Below, piece by piece: positions 1 through 11,233 of a stretch of 64,000 nucleotides of DNA. Location of the stretch: positions 597,618 through 661,617 of the forward strand of contig OZ024850.1 in assembly GCA_964017145.1 (NCBI GenBank). Direction: 5' to 3'. The stretch is from Agrocybe praecox. Taxonomy: Eukaryota; Basidiomycota; Agaricomycetes; Agaricales; Agrocybaceae. A program made the position numbers and the translations under genes. Under the pieces are notes generated by a model that saw only the letters and a list, made by a program, of their open reading frames with translations, had not been told where the DNA came from and searched no databases. The stretch's first letter is position 1. Every line of letters starts with the position of its first letter.

Positions 1-1273
1 GCTCTACGAGTCACCCCACAAACAAGGATTGCGGGAGGAGAGATAAATGTCGTAATACCCGAATGAGGAATCGAGAGGGCAGAGTGCCATGACGTTCAGG
101 TTTGTGTTTCGCGTTTCTACCAGCGGAGGAAATTGAGACACAAATAAATCAATGAATAAATTCATGGAATATATACTTGGGTCGAAGAAGAGAAAACTAG
201 CAAACCCGAAAGAGAACGGAATGGAACACATTGGGCTCGTGCACTAGGACTGCGAGGGTGGTTGGTAGAGACTCTGCGACCGACGAGGGCTGGGGATCCG
301 GTAGGACAGGCGTGCCTGGAATTGAGAATTAGAAAAGGTTGCGTTGGGTCGTCGTCGCGTGACGTCACCTTTCCTTCTTCTCGAGCACTTTCCCTTCCGC
401 TGCAAACGAACGCGAGCGCGAGTCGATCGATCGATCGAGTTCGAGGCCTGCTCTCTCCTCTCCCCTCCCCTCCCCTCCTTTCCTTCTTGGGCCCTACGCG
501 AACCAGTTTAGACTGAGGAACGAACCAGCAGCTGCAAAAACTGTCGGTTTACTTTGAGGATGAACCAGTTCGGGCCCGCTGGCTCACTCCTCCTTCTTCC
601 ATGCCCCTCCTCCCCCCCGCCCCCGCTGGTCCCCGCCCTTGTGCCGACGCCCCGCTCACCTCTGGTTGATCGACCAACCCGAAGCGCAACCCCTCAGCCT
701 GCTCGGGCCTCTCTCACGCCCTAATTATTGCTTGGCATTGACTGCAGTTGTGTCCTTCCTTTTTGACTTCACATAGAACTCTTCTTTTTTCTGGCCTCAG
801 GCCTGTGGTGGTCGAATCGAATTTCGTCCACAATTGGTGCCGCGACGAGTCGCATTTGTTTGGCTATGCTTGTCTACGCCTTCCGATGATATGAAACTTT
901 GGCACAGGCACTGCTTGCTGCGATGCGCAGTGTTTTGTCTGTTCTTTACTTTGGGGGCTGTTCTGAATACACATATACGTTGTCAGCCGTCAATCTCCTT
1001 CCCACCCGCGTCGGTGGGAGTTGTTAACAACCTCCGGGATTGATATTGAGGATCAGCAGTACGCTGCGCAAATATCGACAATCTATTATCATCTTGCGCA
1101 GTTGATTTTCACCGAGGTAATAGGATAGTACAAATAACATTCATCCCTCTATTCACGATGTCCCATTCTGGACGACAATGATTCTATCCCTATCCGCACT
1201 GGCAAGCCATTCTCAAAATACGCGCATCAACAAGAAGCCAATCACTTCGGGTTCTTCTTTTACCACCACCATC
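1..1273. promoter_or_regulatory. Non-coding region upstream of the HUA1-like gene
   Basis: I see no convincing gene here; the open frames are short and lack recognisable domains. A perfect CRE palindrome TGACGTCA lies at 360-367, followed by a (TCGA)n run near 423-438 and a strongly C/T-rich tract around 440-485 that resembles fungal promoter CT-blocks. These sit about 0.9 kb before the HUA1-like start, so they may serve that gene, with a long 5' leader, or a gene to the left of the window. Regulatory function is inference from motif only. Confidence 0.35.
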
Positions 1274-2824
1274 ATGAGCAGCTCGACTAATCCTTTCAGG
1301 AGCGCTCCTCCTTCGACTACCGCCATCACCTCGCAAAATGAAGCACAGAATCGCACATATACGAACGACGACCTCGATCTGGAAGAGCCGCCTCCGTACA
1401 CGCTGACACCCGCAGTTCATGCGGGAGAAGCGACGCTCGAGCAGGGTCCTGCACGCCCCTTTCAGCCAGCACCAGCGCCTACTAGACCTCCACAACAAAA
1501 CAATCCCTCGCCACCACCACCAGCACCATCAACCTCGCAAGGCCGTCTCGGATCAGGCGGTTCACTCCTTCAACAACTATCCAGTTCTCTCAACACTGTC
1601 GTGCGTGAGCTAACTGGACCCTCTCCACCTCCTCAGCAGCGCTCATATCAATGGTCTTCCTACCCCGGCCACTCACAGTCGCAGCCGCAGTCTCAGTCGC
1701 AATCGCAGACATATCACCCTCCTCCCGGTCCTCCCCCTAGTTCCTACGCATCCTCATCCTCAAACAGACTGCCCCCACCTCCACGCCATCCGTCATCATC
1801 TCTGCCTCCTCCTTCGCCCCTTCCAGCTCCAGCACAACCCTCCTCCCCAACCTCCGACTTTGCACGCGATTTCTATGCTGCAGGTCCTGCTGATCCTTCT
1901 ACGCAAGAGTACTTGCCGCCTCTCCCTCCGTCGCCTCCAACAGTGCACCCTGCTCGGGCACCATCTTTATCGGGATCTTCTGCTCGTGGACACCAGAGAA
2001 GTGTGAGCAACCCAGGACCTAGTCGGACAAGTGCGAATGACGGAAAACCCACGACGGCGCCTACACCTGGCCATCCGCTCTTGCGCGATGGGAAGCTGTT
2101 GGTGTATCCCAAAGGATGGGAATGTCATAAGTGTATGTCAAGTTGTTTTCTTTTTCCCGACATTTCTCATGTCATTTATCTATTTTTATACGATAGGCCA
2201 CAACACGGGATACAAGTCATACGACCCTTCACGCCCGTGCAAAAAATGCTGGTCAAAATACGGCAAGCCATTTTCAGGCCCGTTGGCTTTCTCATTCGGT
2301 TCACCAGTCGTCGATGGAGGTGGGTAGTGGTGTATTTACCTTCTTCCCTTCTTCCATTCATATCTGACGGACTTACTTCTGTAACAGCCAACACGACAAA
2401 TTTCCAACGTCCCCTCCCACAATTCGCAGCACCCCGCCCTCCACCTCCCCCACCACGCGAAACGAGCTTCTTCGCCCCTCCCCCCGGGTCGTCGTCTCCC
2501 TACTCCCACCAAGCTCCTCGTTCACCAAGTAGTAACAGTAACAGTAACAGTAACAACCCCCCAGGAGGCTTCTTCTCCGGCCTCGGACCCCCAACGGGTG
2601 CTGGAATGGGGATGGGGATGAGATCCAACCCAATCCTCACACAGCACCCACCACCACCGAACGCGATCGTGTATACCGCCGGGGACCCCCGTATTGGGGG
2701 CCGCCTGTGTTGGCGGTGCGATGGGAAGGGCAATGTGAGCATCTTGCCGGGCTTTGGGTTCTTGACGGGTGGGGAGAGGGAGATGTGTACGGTTTGTAAT
2801 GGGATTGGGAGGACGTTTGATTAG
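1274..2824 (+). CDS. HUA1: HUA1-like proline-rich zinc-binding adaptor protein
   Basis: Three exons (1274-2132, 2197-2319, 2388-2824) join in frame. The protein opens with an NPF motif (residues 6-8), an EH-domain ligand, then a PPPY motif (about 39-42), a ligand for WW domains such as those of Rsp5-type ubiquitin ligases. A long Pro/Ser/Gln-rich disordered stretch follows. A cysteine module (ECHKC, then PCKKCW) spans the first intron. The C-terminus carries two CxxCxGxG motifs (CWRCDGKG and CTVCNGIG), as in type I J-proteins and yeast Hua1. Yeast Hua1 is a cytoplasmic protein linked to cortical actin patches and endocytosis; by family this one should be similar. I chose the ATG at 1274 because it opens the conserved-looking part; an in-frame ATG at 1178 would add 32 unremarkable residues. 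It converges on the zinc-finger gene. Confidence 0.8.
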   Translation: MSSSTNPFRSAPPSTTAITSQNEAQNRTYTNDDLDLEEPPPYTLTPAVHAGEATLEQGPARPFQPAPAPTRPPQQNNPSPPPPAPSTSQGRLGSGGSLLQQLSSSLNTVVRELTGPSPPPQQRSYQWSSYPGHSQSQPQSQSQSQTYHPPPGPPPSSYASSSSNRLPPPPRHPSSSLPPPSPLPAPAQPSSPTSDFARDFYAAGPADPSTQEYLPPLPPSPPTVHPARAPSLSGSSARGHQRSVSNPGPSRTSANDGKPTTAPTPGHPLLRDGKLLVYPKGWECHKCMSSCFLFPDISHVIYLFLYDRPQHGIQVIRPFTPVQKMLVKIRQAIFRPVGFLIRFTSRRWRWVVVYLPSSLLPFISDGLTSVTANTTNFQRPLPQFAAPRPPPPPPRETSFFAPPPGSSSPYSHQAPRSPSSNSNSNSNNPPGGFFSGLGPPTGAGMGMGMRSNPILTQHPPPPNAIVYTAGDPRIGGRLCWRCDGKGNVSILPGFGFLTGGEREMCTVCNGIGRTFD

Positions 2825-3065
2825 GTGTTTTTTTTCTCTTTTCTCTTTTCTCTTTGCTATGTTCGGTATTTCAATTTTTAACATGTTTTTTGGTGCTTGT
2901 ATTTGTATTTATATTGATTTTTTTCTCGAATGAGAGGCAGGTGGGTGCTACCTGTTCAATAGATAATCATATTGGCAAAAATAGGCGTCACTGGGGAAGT
3001 ACGGGATGTCTAGAACCGGATAATAATTGACCCTGAGCAAGTCACTGAACTCGGAAAGTAGAAGA

Positions 3066-4098
3066 TTAAATTGAGAAAACGGGAGTGCCGGGCACAAGTA
3101 TTTCGTGAAGTGTTGGTTGCGGCTTGCTTTTGCTACTCCCGACATCGATGCGCTTTTTGCGCGGCTTCCTGGACGTAGAGATAATCTCCTGGTTGGCAGG
3201 GTTCTGCTTGCAGCGCCTCTTGTGGCGGTCCAACGAAGTGGCCGTGCGAATGCTGCAGAAAGGACATTCCAAATCGGTCACACCTAGATGGAACTTGTAG
3301 TGGCCTAACAAGTAAGAGGATAGATGTTAGTGGAGAAGAAAATAGACAAAGAAGAGTAGTGGGTGTACTTTTGAGGCCAGCGTTTCGGGTAAATGATGCA
3401 TGGCAATCGTTAAACGAGCAGAAAAATTTGGCGCGTTTCTTGCGTCGTAGAGCCGACGCTCTGAGGCCTGCTTCAGAATGGACCCTTTCTTTGGCGCTCT
3501 TGCCGAAGGGTTTTTTAACGTTGGGGGGGTCTGTGGAGTCATCGAGGAACTCGTCGAGCAAATAGGGAAAATAAGGGGAGGAAATCGAATGGTTTACGGA
3601 GTAATAGCCATAATCACTGGTTGAGTGTGAACTCCTTCCTCCCATGCTGTGAATATCATCTATGTCGGGGATGGTCTCGTCGAGCGAATAGGGAAAATAA
3701 GAGCAGGAATCCGAATGGTTTATGTGGTAATAACCATAATCAGATTCACTTGAGTTTGACCTCCTTGGTGAACTCCCTCCTCCCATGCTACTAATATCAT
3801 CTATGTCGGGGCTGGTTGAGCTTGGCCTTATTTGTCCCATGCTATCTATGTCGGGGCCGGATGAGACTGAGAAGTATTCATCTCTGTCGCTGTCAGAGCC
3901 ATTTGAAACCACGAATATTGGGAAGTATTCATCGTTGTTGGAATTGCGATCGATCGGAATGATCTCATTGATATGATCACTGGCCGAATCCTCCATGCTC
4001 AGCTGTAGTGTATGCCGCTCACAAAACTCTTCGAATGTTGAAAAGAAAGGGTAGTTGCGTGATGGTCCAGGAGTCAGTGAGGGCAGCATGGCGGACAA
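3066..4098 (-). CDS. C2H2 zinc-finger protein with internal repeats
   Basis: Two exons (4098-3369 and 3304-3066) with a 64-bp intron that falls inside the first zinc finger. Once joined, the first finger reads C-x4-C-x12-H-x3-H, a classical C2H2 spacing; the second is a C-x2-C-x10-H-x3-C variant. Together they occupy the last third of the protein and are followed by a basic tail. The N-terminal two thirds is acidic and Ser/Tyr-rich and holds an imperfect tandem repeat of about 40 residues (PDIDDI, SMGG, SDYGYY, NHS, YFPY, LDE), seen about twice with a partial third copy. This arrangement suits a transcription factor with an acidic activation region, but target and process are unknown. The gene is convergent with the HUA1-like gene, with about 240 bp between stop codons. 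Confidence 0.75.
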
Positions 4099-5022
4099 AT
4101 GCTTGTCAAGTCCGAATCCGGCGGGCGGTTCAATTTTTCATACGCTACCGAACCGACGTGCTAATCCTTTCAATCCTTGATTTTTTCTTTTTCTCTCTTT
4201 TTCAGTGGCCAAAGTATGTAGCACATTCTAGCTTCCTACCTTTATTTGTTATAGGCCGTGTTTAATTTATTCTTATTTCTTTTCATGCGATTTTCTGAGT
4301 CCAATTTCAATTTTCAAGCCTTGAACGAGATCTAGTTCGAGCGCCTATTTCAAACTCCGCCTGTTTACTAGAGTGCCAGGCGAACAAAGCAGTCTACATA
4401 ACTCACCACCTCGGGATGGATGATTCGTTGGTTCACTTCGAGGTGCGGACTCCCGTGCATCACCAGTGCCAACTTCAAGACGCCATACCACCGATACTTT
4501 TCCAGTCTCGCTGGTAGACTTAGGTATTTATGCATTCCGCTCAACACCTACCCAGTGGTTCCAAATCTGAGTTTTTGTTGCACGACGGAGGCGGTAAACA
4601 CTAGAGTCGACGATCGCTTGAACAGTGCTTGAAGCTTTCAGTGGATGTCAATACGCATTTGTCTCGGAGGACGGTTCAGCGAGTACTTCAGGTATGGTAT
4701 GCCAACGGAGCTTTCAGGTTCTGCGAGCTGGTGTATAAAGGTGTAGAGATTTGACCTGCGTCTGGTTTCAAGGAAGTCGTCTCTCTTGAGTAAGTAGTGT
4801 CAAAGAGGTTTGGCTCATAAGTAGCGCCAGAGGGGTTTGACTCGCAAATTTTGTGGTAGTTGTAGTGGAAGGGACAAACTACTCGAAAGATGTAGCCGAA
4901 TGCGGAAAGACAAAGGTCACTCACTGTCACTGAGGTGTTACGGACGTTCAGAGTCCGACATCGCCGCGATCCATCCTTGTCTCTTTCGTGTTCGTTGCTC
5001 GTTCCAAAATATTTCGTACACA
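4099..5022. other. Intergenic region between zinc-finger and GTPase genes
   Basis: About 920 bp between two divergently transcribed genes, so it should hold both promoters. Open frames here are short and lack features of real coding sequence. A T/C-rich stretch lies near 4168-4205. I see no tRNA, repeat or mobile element. Confidence 0.4.
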
Positions 5023-8000
5023 ATGTCTGCAGCAGCGATGAGCACTGTTGTCTCTCGTCAACGCTATCGATACATTCGCCGCAAATTTGACCGCTTCCGT
5101 GTTCTCATTATAGGCCGACGCAACTCTGGCAAAACGACTGTCCTGCAGAGAGTCTGCAACACCACTGAGAGGCCAAAGATAATAAACAAGAAGGGGAAGC
5201 AGGTGGGTATAGATCATATTTGCGCATCTCACAGTTCTCACTGCTTGGTTCTAGATTACCCCAGATGATCACGTCCTTGCACCAACAATTGAGGTCTGTC
5301 TTATCTATGTGCCCTGCGCCGTAGATTTGGGCTGAATCAGCATCTCAGCGAGGAATACACGAGATCGATGATGAGATGGTCTTTGCAGACAACGATAAAT
5401 TCGTGTTTCATGACTCTCGGGGATTCGAGAGCGGTCAAGCAGACGAGCTAAAAATAGTACAGGATTTTATCAATAGACGTTCGCAAGAAGTGGAGTTGGA
5501 TAACCAATTACATGCCATCTGGTACTGTACTTACAGTTTTTTTAGATTAATGATCTCATTATTATTGAAACTAGGTATTGCATTCCAGTTGATAATGCAA
5601 GGCCTATAACACATGCAGAGAAACAGTTTTTCTCAGAATGTGGAACAGGAAAGGGTGAGCCTATACTGAAATATATAATATCATTATTTCTGACTGTACA
5701 TAGTTCCTATTATTGTAATTTTCACTAAGATGCATGTCAAAGATGCAGAAGAGTGGGAAAAAGATAATGACAAGCCTGATGATCAGCTTAGAACTTCTGC
5801 AATTGAGCAGGTAGAGAGGGGTGCATGGGCAGAGTTGCAGAAATTAAAGTATCCTCCATCAGCAGCAGTCTATCTGGGAGGTAATGTCTATTTATGCAAA
5901 CAGTATTTTTAGTATGTGGCTAAATAGTGGAATCCATAGAAATTATGCCAGAGAACATCAAATGTGATGGTCTTATACAAACCACCTTAAATTCCCTAGA
6001 TGATGAGAATCTACGTCTATTATTAGTCTCAACACAGCAGGCAAACTTGGAGAAGTGCATGAAGAATGCATTTGATAGGTATGGAGGATTACATTTGAAA
6101 ATATTATAAGTGCATAGAACATAGTATTGAAATAGTATTTGTTAGATACATGGTACATGGGCTACCAAGTGATAGAGATATAGATTTTGCAAAAATACTA
6201 CAATATTTCCCATATACAGAGGTAAGCTTTTCATTGAATCTTTTTGCTAGAAATATGTATATTAAAGATATATTTGGAGGAATATTGGATGGTAAATATC
6301 TTTATTATTTGTAAATTTTGTGTCTGTCATAATCTTTCTTGTCTATGTCTCTGTGATAGACAGTAAGTAGCATTCATTCTTCTTTCTGGCTCTGCAGCAT
6401 CTTATTTGTTCTGTTTATGTCTCTATGGTAGTATGTGAGTAGTATCCACTCTCCTTTCTGCTTCTGCAGCACCTTATTTCTCCTGTTTATGTCTCTATGG
6501 TAGCATGTGAGTAGTGTTCATTCTTCTTTCTGCCTCTCCAGCACCTTATTTCTCCTGTCTATGCCTCTGTGATAGGGGGTGAGTAGCATTCTTTTTCTTT
6601 CTTTCTCTGCAGCATCTTATTTTTTCTAGGGGGTAAGTAGCATTTATTCTTCTTTCTGCCTCTGCAGCACCTTATTTCTCTTGTCTATTCCTCTTCGATA
6701 GTTGGTGAGTAGCTTTTTTTTGCTGCTTCTGCAGCATCTTATTTCTTCTATTTATGCCTCTGTGATAGGGGGTAAGTAGCATTCATTCTTCCTTCTGCCT
6801 CTGCATCACCTTATTTCTTCTATCTATTCCTCTTTGATAGTGGGTGAGTAGCTTTTTTTTGCTACTTTTGCAGCATCTTATTTCTTCTTTTTATGTCTGT
6901 GTAATAGCTTGTGAGTAGCCCTCATTTTCTTTTTGTTTCTGCAGCACCTTATTGCACCTTATTGCACCTTATTTCTTTTGTTTATGCCTCTGTGATAGGC
7001 TGTGAGTGGCAATTTTTTTTTTTTTGCAGCATCTTATTTCTTATGTTTATGTCTCTATGATAGGGGGTGATTAGCATTATTTTTCCTCTTTTTGTCTGCA
7101 GCATCTCATTTCTCCTGTTTATGCCTCTGTGATAGAGGGTGAATAGCATTATTTTTGCTTATTTTGTCTGCAGCACCTTATTTCTTCTGTTTATGCCTCA
7201 GTGGTAGAAGGTGAGTAGCATTCTTTTTTCATTCTTTCTCTGCAGCAGCTTATTTCTCCTGTTGATGCCTTTGTGATAGGTGGTGAGTAGCTTTCTTTTT
7301 TCTTTTTTTCTCTGCAGCATCTTATTTCTTCTGTTTATGCCTCTGTGATAGTTTGTGAGTAGCATTCTTTTTTTTCCTGCCTCTGCAGGACCTTATTTTT
7401 TCTGTTTCTGTTTGTGTGATAGGTGGTGAGTACCATTCTTTTTTCTTTTTGTCTTTGTGGCATCTTATTTCTCTTCTGTATATCTGTGTGATAGAGAGTG
7501 AGTAGCATTTATTTTCTTTTATGTCTTTGCAGGACTTTATTTCTCTGGGATCCGACTCCCTTATAACAGACTGTATGTATTATTTGTTTTGTTTTTATTT
7601 TATTTTTCTTATCAAAGCTTTTACTTTCTATTTGTGTTTTTAGCAAGAATTAGCAACCAAAATTCAACTTGCTACCCAACTCAAAGTAATTTTCTGCTTT
7701 TTGTAAATTAGAATTTGTTTGGTTTTATTTATATTGTTATCAGGTCCATGATTTATTTAGCTTGGACAAAGAGCAATTACTGTGCTCAGTCATATGTTTG
7801 CTTTCATTTTCTTAATTTTTTTCAAATACAATCTTACATATTTGTTTTAGGCTTTATATTATGCTCAGAGCACATTTTTTATCTATTCAATACATACAAC
7901 AAAATTTCATTCTCTACTTACTTTTCACAGACTTTAGAACTTTATGAACACAGTGTTCATTCACAAATATTGCTTGCTGTTTCAGTTGCATTTTCATCAA

Positions 8001-8626
8001 AAAGTGGTCGGCTATTTCATTATTTTTTAAAGTTTTACTTTGTATTTAACCAAATTTCTTTTTAGAACCAAGAACATCTGAAGATGTGGTCCAGGATCAG
8101 ATTCATAGCAACTTGACTTTGTCATCTACAAATGAAAAACTAGTATTGGGGGAAAAGAAAAACAGGCCTCAGAAGCTTATGCAAAAGCTAGGGAAGTTAC
8201 TTAGGCCACATTGTATGTAATTTATTATAAATTTATGTTTGGATTATATTGCTCAGATGCACTTTTTATTTTTTATTTCATAGCCAAAGCAAAGCTTAGA
8301 CCAGCAGAGCATTTGATTCCCCTTTCTGAGTCCTTACCAGTTCAGAATGTTCAGCAAACCATTGCTACTACCCCTCCAGAGTCCAACCAAGAGGCTACTA
8401 ATCCACTTGAACCAATTGACTTTAAAGTATTGAAAGATATTATATGGAAAATCATACTAGACCATCGTCTCTGTGTGTTCTTTTTGTATCCGCTTTTTAT
8501 TTATACAACTAATTACTTACACTTTCCATAGCTCTTGACAATATTTCAGAGGAAATTCTAGAGGCCAAGGATCTTGCTGGTGGTGGTGGTGGTGAACAAG
8601 GAAAATCATCAAGCAACTCCAATTAA
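5023..8626 (+). CDS. GTPase-like (G-domain) protein with repeat-filled intron
   Basis: Thirteen exons splice in frame to about 489 aa: 5023-5202, 5255-5293, 5349-5521, 5575-5654, 5704-5880, 5928-6078, 6146-6221, 7644-7685, 7744-7788, 7931-8006, 8066-8212, 8284-8472, 8532-8626. The P-loop is GRRNSGKTT (residues 31-39), G3 is the DSRG in HDSRGF, and the G4 position reads TKMH, where the base-specificity aspartate of the usual TKxD is histidine. This resembles the expanded MMR_HSR1-type G-domain proteins of Agaricomycetes, whose role is unknown. Most introns are 46-60 bp, but the one at 6222-7643 is 1.42 kb and consists largely of a 72-bp tandem repeat. Exons before 6222 and after 8066 are well supported; 7644-8006 are inferred from phase and splice sites. 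From about 5575 the locus is clearly more AT-rich than its neighbours. Confidence 0.72.
6339..7545 (+). repeat. 72-bp tandem repeat array with splice-site-like motifs
   Basis: About 17 units. Start points of the conserved CAYCTTATTT motif lie at 6398, 6470, 6542, 6613, 6668, 6735, 6807, 6874, 6945, 7030, 7102, 7174, 7246, 7318, 7389, 7461 and 7533, so spacing is mostly 71-72 with a few shorter units and a 10-bp triplication near 6945-6974. Each unit has a T-rich tract ending TGCAG, a core of about 37 bp, then GTGAGTAG or GTAAGTAG. The donor-like GTRAGT survives in nearly every unit and the acceptor-like YAG in most. Cores are 37 bp (3n+1) and read through to stops when chained, so they are not simple coding exons. 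The whole array lies inside the GTPase intron. Confidence 0.9.
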
Positions 8627-9469
8627 AGACCAACCATCAACCAACCAATCATAAAAATCAACAAGAATTTAAGCTATCTATAATCTACACCAAACTTTCT
8701 GCAACTTCTTCTCAACCCATCCCCAAGGACATAAAAGAACAAAAAACAGTCTACATTCTTCTGTGTCTTCTTAGGTTGAATATCCCAGAAAGAAAAGAAA
8801 AAAGATTTTGGACATTCTACATACGACAATGTAACTGAAATTGGATGAATTGTGACATCACCTGCAACTTTGAATCTGCAGATCTGAATTTTCAATTGAT
8901 GCCAACAGAAGTAATTTCAGCTCATTCAAGGTACAATGAGATCAGTGTCAATATAAACCACACATCACAACATATATTCAAAGAAGAACAAGAAGTCCTT
9001 CGAAATCTTGGCGAAATCTATAGAATATGTACGCACATATTTACTACAAAGATGACGTCACGTGTCGCGTCGGACACTCCCGCGCGATTAATATTCGCTT
9101 AACCCGGCAACCCACAAGTCAAGGTTCAAACGTTCACGACGTTCAAGCTACAACTTGCACAGTGCACTGGCACGACGCGTACATGCACAAGTGCCAGCAA
9201 GTCGCGCTCCAGGAAGATTAGAATAGGACCAATTCTGGCAACCATTACTTGACTAACGGTGGCAGGGAACGTACATAATGGCCAAACCCTGCTGTGAACG
9301 CGCCTCGAAACTCGCGGGTTTACGTTTTCCCTTTTCGGTTCAAGGCTACCTAACACTCCATGCCAGGAATTGAAGTTCTCTCCCGCTAGTATCACTTGTT
9401 ATCCACCACGTAACCGCGTACACTAGTCACTACACTGAACGAACATACGCATATCAATCACCAAGAAAA
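8627..9469. promoter_or_regulatory. Intergenic region with CRE/E-box motif
   Basis: No supported gene. The first half continues the AT-rich composition of the GTPase locus and base composition changes near 9040. At 9053-9064 the sequence TGACGTCACGTG fuses a CRE palindrome with a CACGTG E-box, about 410 bp before the next start codon, where a bZIP or bHLH factor could bind. Function is inferred from the motif only. Confidence 0.35.
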
Positions 9470-10673
9470 ATGCCGACTTGCAAGACCGGGAAAGACACCG
9501 AGGACGGCAGTCCCCGCAGCGTTTTTGATGAACAAACTGAGGAAATAGAAATGCTAGGTGCGCTCGGAAAGGTCATATATCATACCCTATGCGCTACAAA
9601 CGTAACTTACAAGCCCGTCATCCATCCCTTATTAGAATACCTAGCTCAAATCCAGCCCCGCGTAGAGGTCAAGAAAATCCGCAAGCCCTCCGGTCAAGCG
9701 GGACGTAAAAAGAATGGATACAATTTACAGTTGGCTATGCAGCTTGATGATACGACTTTTTGTGCGGTTCAGGTATATTGCATTGGAGTGTGACTTTCGA
9801 GTACACAAAAATCATTCGCATATACTCTCCCTCTTTCAGAAAGTCGTATGTGCCATTGCAGCCCGCCACCTCGACACGAGAATGCACTACGTCAATCAGG
9901 ACAAGTCAAAATTGTACTTGGTGCGGCAGGAGGTACGTGATTCTCTTCTCCCTTCTCAAATTAACGTTTAACTTCCAAGGCTTGTTTTCCTTCTATTTTC
10001 CTCACACTAGGTTGGGGATAGAATTCCTCTGATGGAGAACTACGCAGCAAAATGGCCAGTAACAGATATTTTAACTCTGTACCTAGCCGAACAGGGGGTG
10101 ATGAAGGTCGGAAAGAGAAGCAACATTGAGAAGGGTGGACATGCAACTCAAGCATCCGACAAGGTCAGATTCGTACTTCCTTCTTCTTTACGTTTCCCGA
10201 AACATCAAGTTCTAACGCGTCTTCTAGATCGGCAAGAGCAGGGTACTCGTACAAAACAACGCTGGGAGGCCTTGCGCATCCGCATCCATGGGAACGCAAG
10301 TTTCGAATGTTACCGGTTCTATGGCAAAACATAATGGCAATGTGGTGAATGAGGTGTGTATTCGTATTTGCGTAGTCATCTTCTCTACAGACTGACCGTG
10401 TATGGGAGATTAGAAACAGACGTCGAGGAAGAGAAAGCACTGCAAAGTTGATCTTGACATCAATGTATTGTCTTTTGTTCGTGTCACGACGATATCACTC
10501 ACTTACACAGGAGGCCCGAGCTAAATTCGTGCGTAAATCTCGAGGGTGCGAACTTGTCCATAGTGATCAAAACAGTAAGTAGGCTCATTGTTGATTCGCG
10601 ACCAGCCTATGTATACAATCACATACTAATGGCGTGCTATGTGGCCGCAGCAGAGACCCACGACATCTGCTAG
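9470..10673 (+). CDS. Hypothetical basic protein, seven exons
   Basis: Exons 9470-9772, 9840-9932, 10011-10163, 10228-10353, 10414-10464, 10511-10574 and 10651-10673 join in a single frame to 270 aa; introns have good GT and AG sites. I do not recognise a domain. The first half (HPLLEYLAQIQPRVEVKK, then a stretch around AARHLDTRMHY) looks like a compact fold, while the second half is low in hydrophobics, Lys/Arg/Ser/Asn-rich, with a KQTSRKRK cluster that could act as a nuclear localisation signal. An ATG in a good context opens the protein. The last two exons are short; a read-through at 10464 would instead stop at 10524. Neighbours give no functional hint. Confidence 0.55.
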
Positions 10674-11233
10674 CGTCAAATTCAGTCTTGTTCAAGAAAT
10701 TTACCTGGAGGAAAGGTGATAACCAGGTAACGATCCGTTACTACTGCATGGTGACGCGGTGTAACTCTTTCCTAATCCACGCGGATCTATCATCTCTACC
10801 AACCCCCTAGCAATACTTTTCAATATCAACCTCAATCTCGGTGCTGAATTCATAACACATCAGGCCCTTAGTGGCTTGCGTCTTTTATCGCGCTCATACT
10901 TTATTATTACACTATGCCTCCTGAATCTAATTCACAATTTATTTTCATTTTCCGAGTTGCCCATTCAAGCATACACATGGTCAGAAGGAACCTTGCAATG
11001 TCCTGTTCACCCTTTAAGTACAAGACGCCCAGCCAAGACCCGGTCTTCAACTTGTTTCCGTTTTTGTCGTGATGCCCGTTTTAACCGAAGGCCGATCTTG
11101 ATCGAACCTGTCGGGAGGAATCGAATAGAGTAACCATCTTACCTGATTACGTCCATTATATAAAAAGCATAACTATGAAATCCCATCGGTATACACACCA
11201 AGATTCTCCTTTCCTCCCAATTTTCTGATTACT
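10674..11233. other. Intergenic region
   Basis: About 560 bp, probably 3' end of the hypothetical gene and promoter of the methyltransferase gene. No convincing open frame, repeat or RNA gene is seen. Confidence 0.35.

Noticed and set aside
1178..1273. Upstream ATG at 1178 as the HUA1-like start
   Set aside because: The extra 32 residues have no feature, whereas the protein from 1274 begins directly with the NPF-containing segment. It remains possible.
6398..7545. 37-bp cores of the 72-bp array as real coding exons (HLISPVYASVIG-like peptides)
   Set aside because: Core length is 3n+1, the flanking intron-like stretches are only about 35 bp, and chaining cores hits a stop in the third frame. 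The flanking exons join in phase without them.
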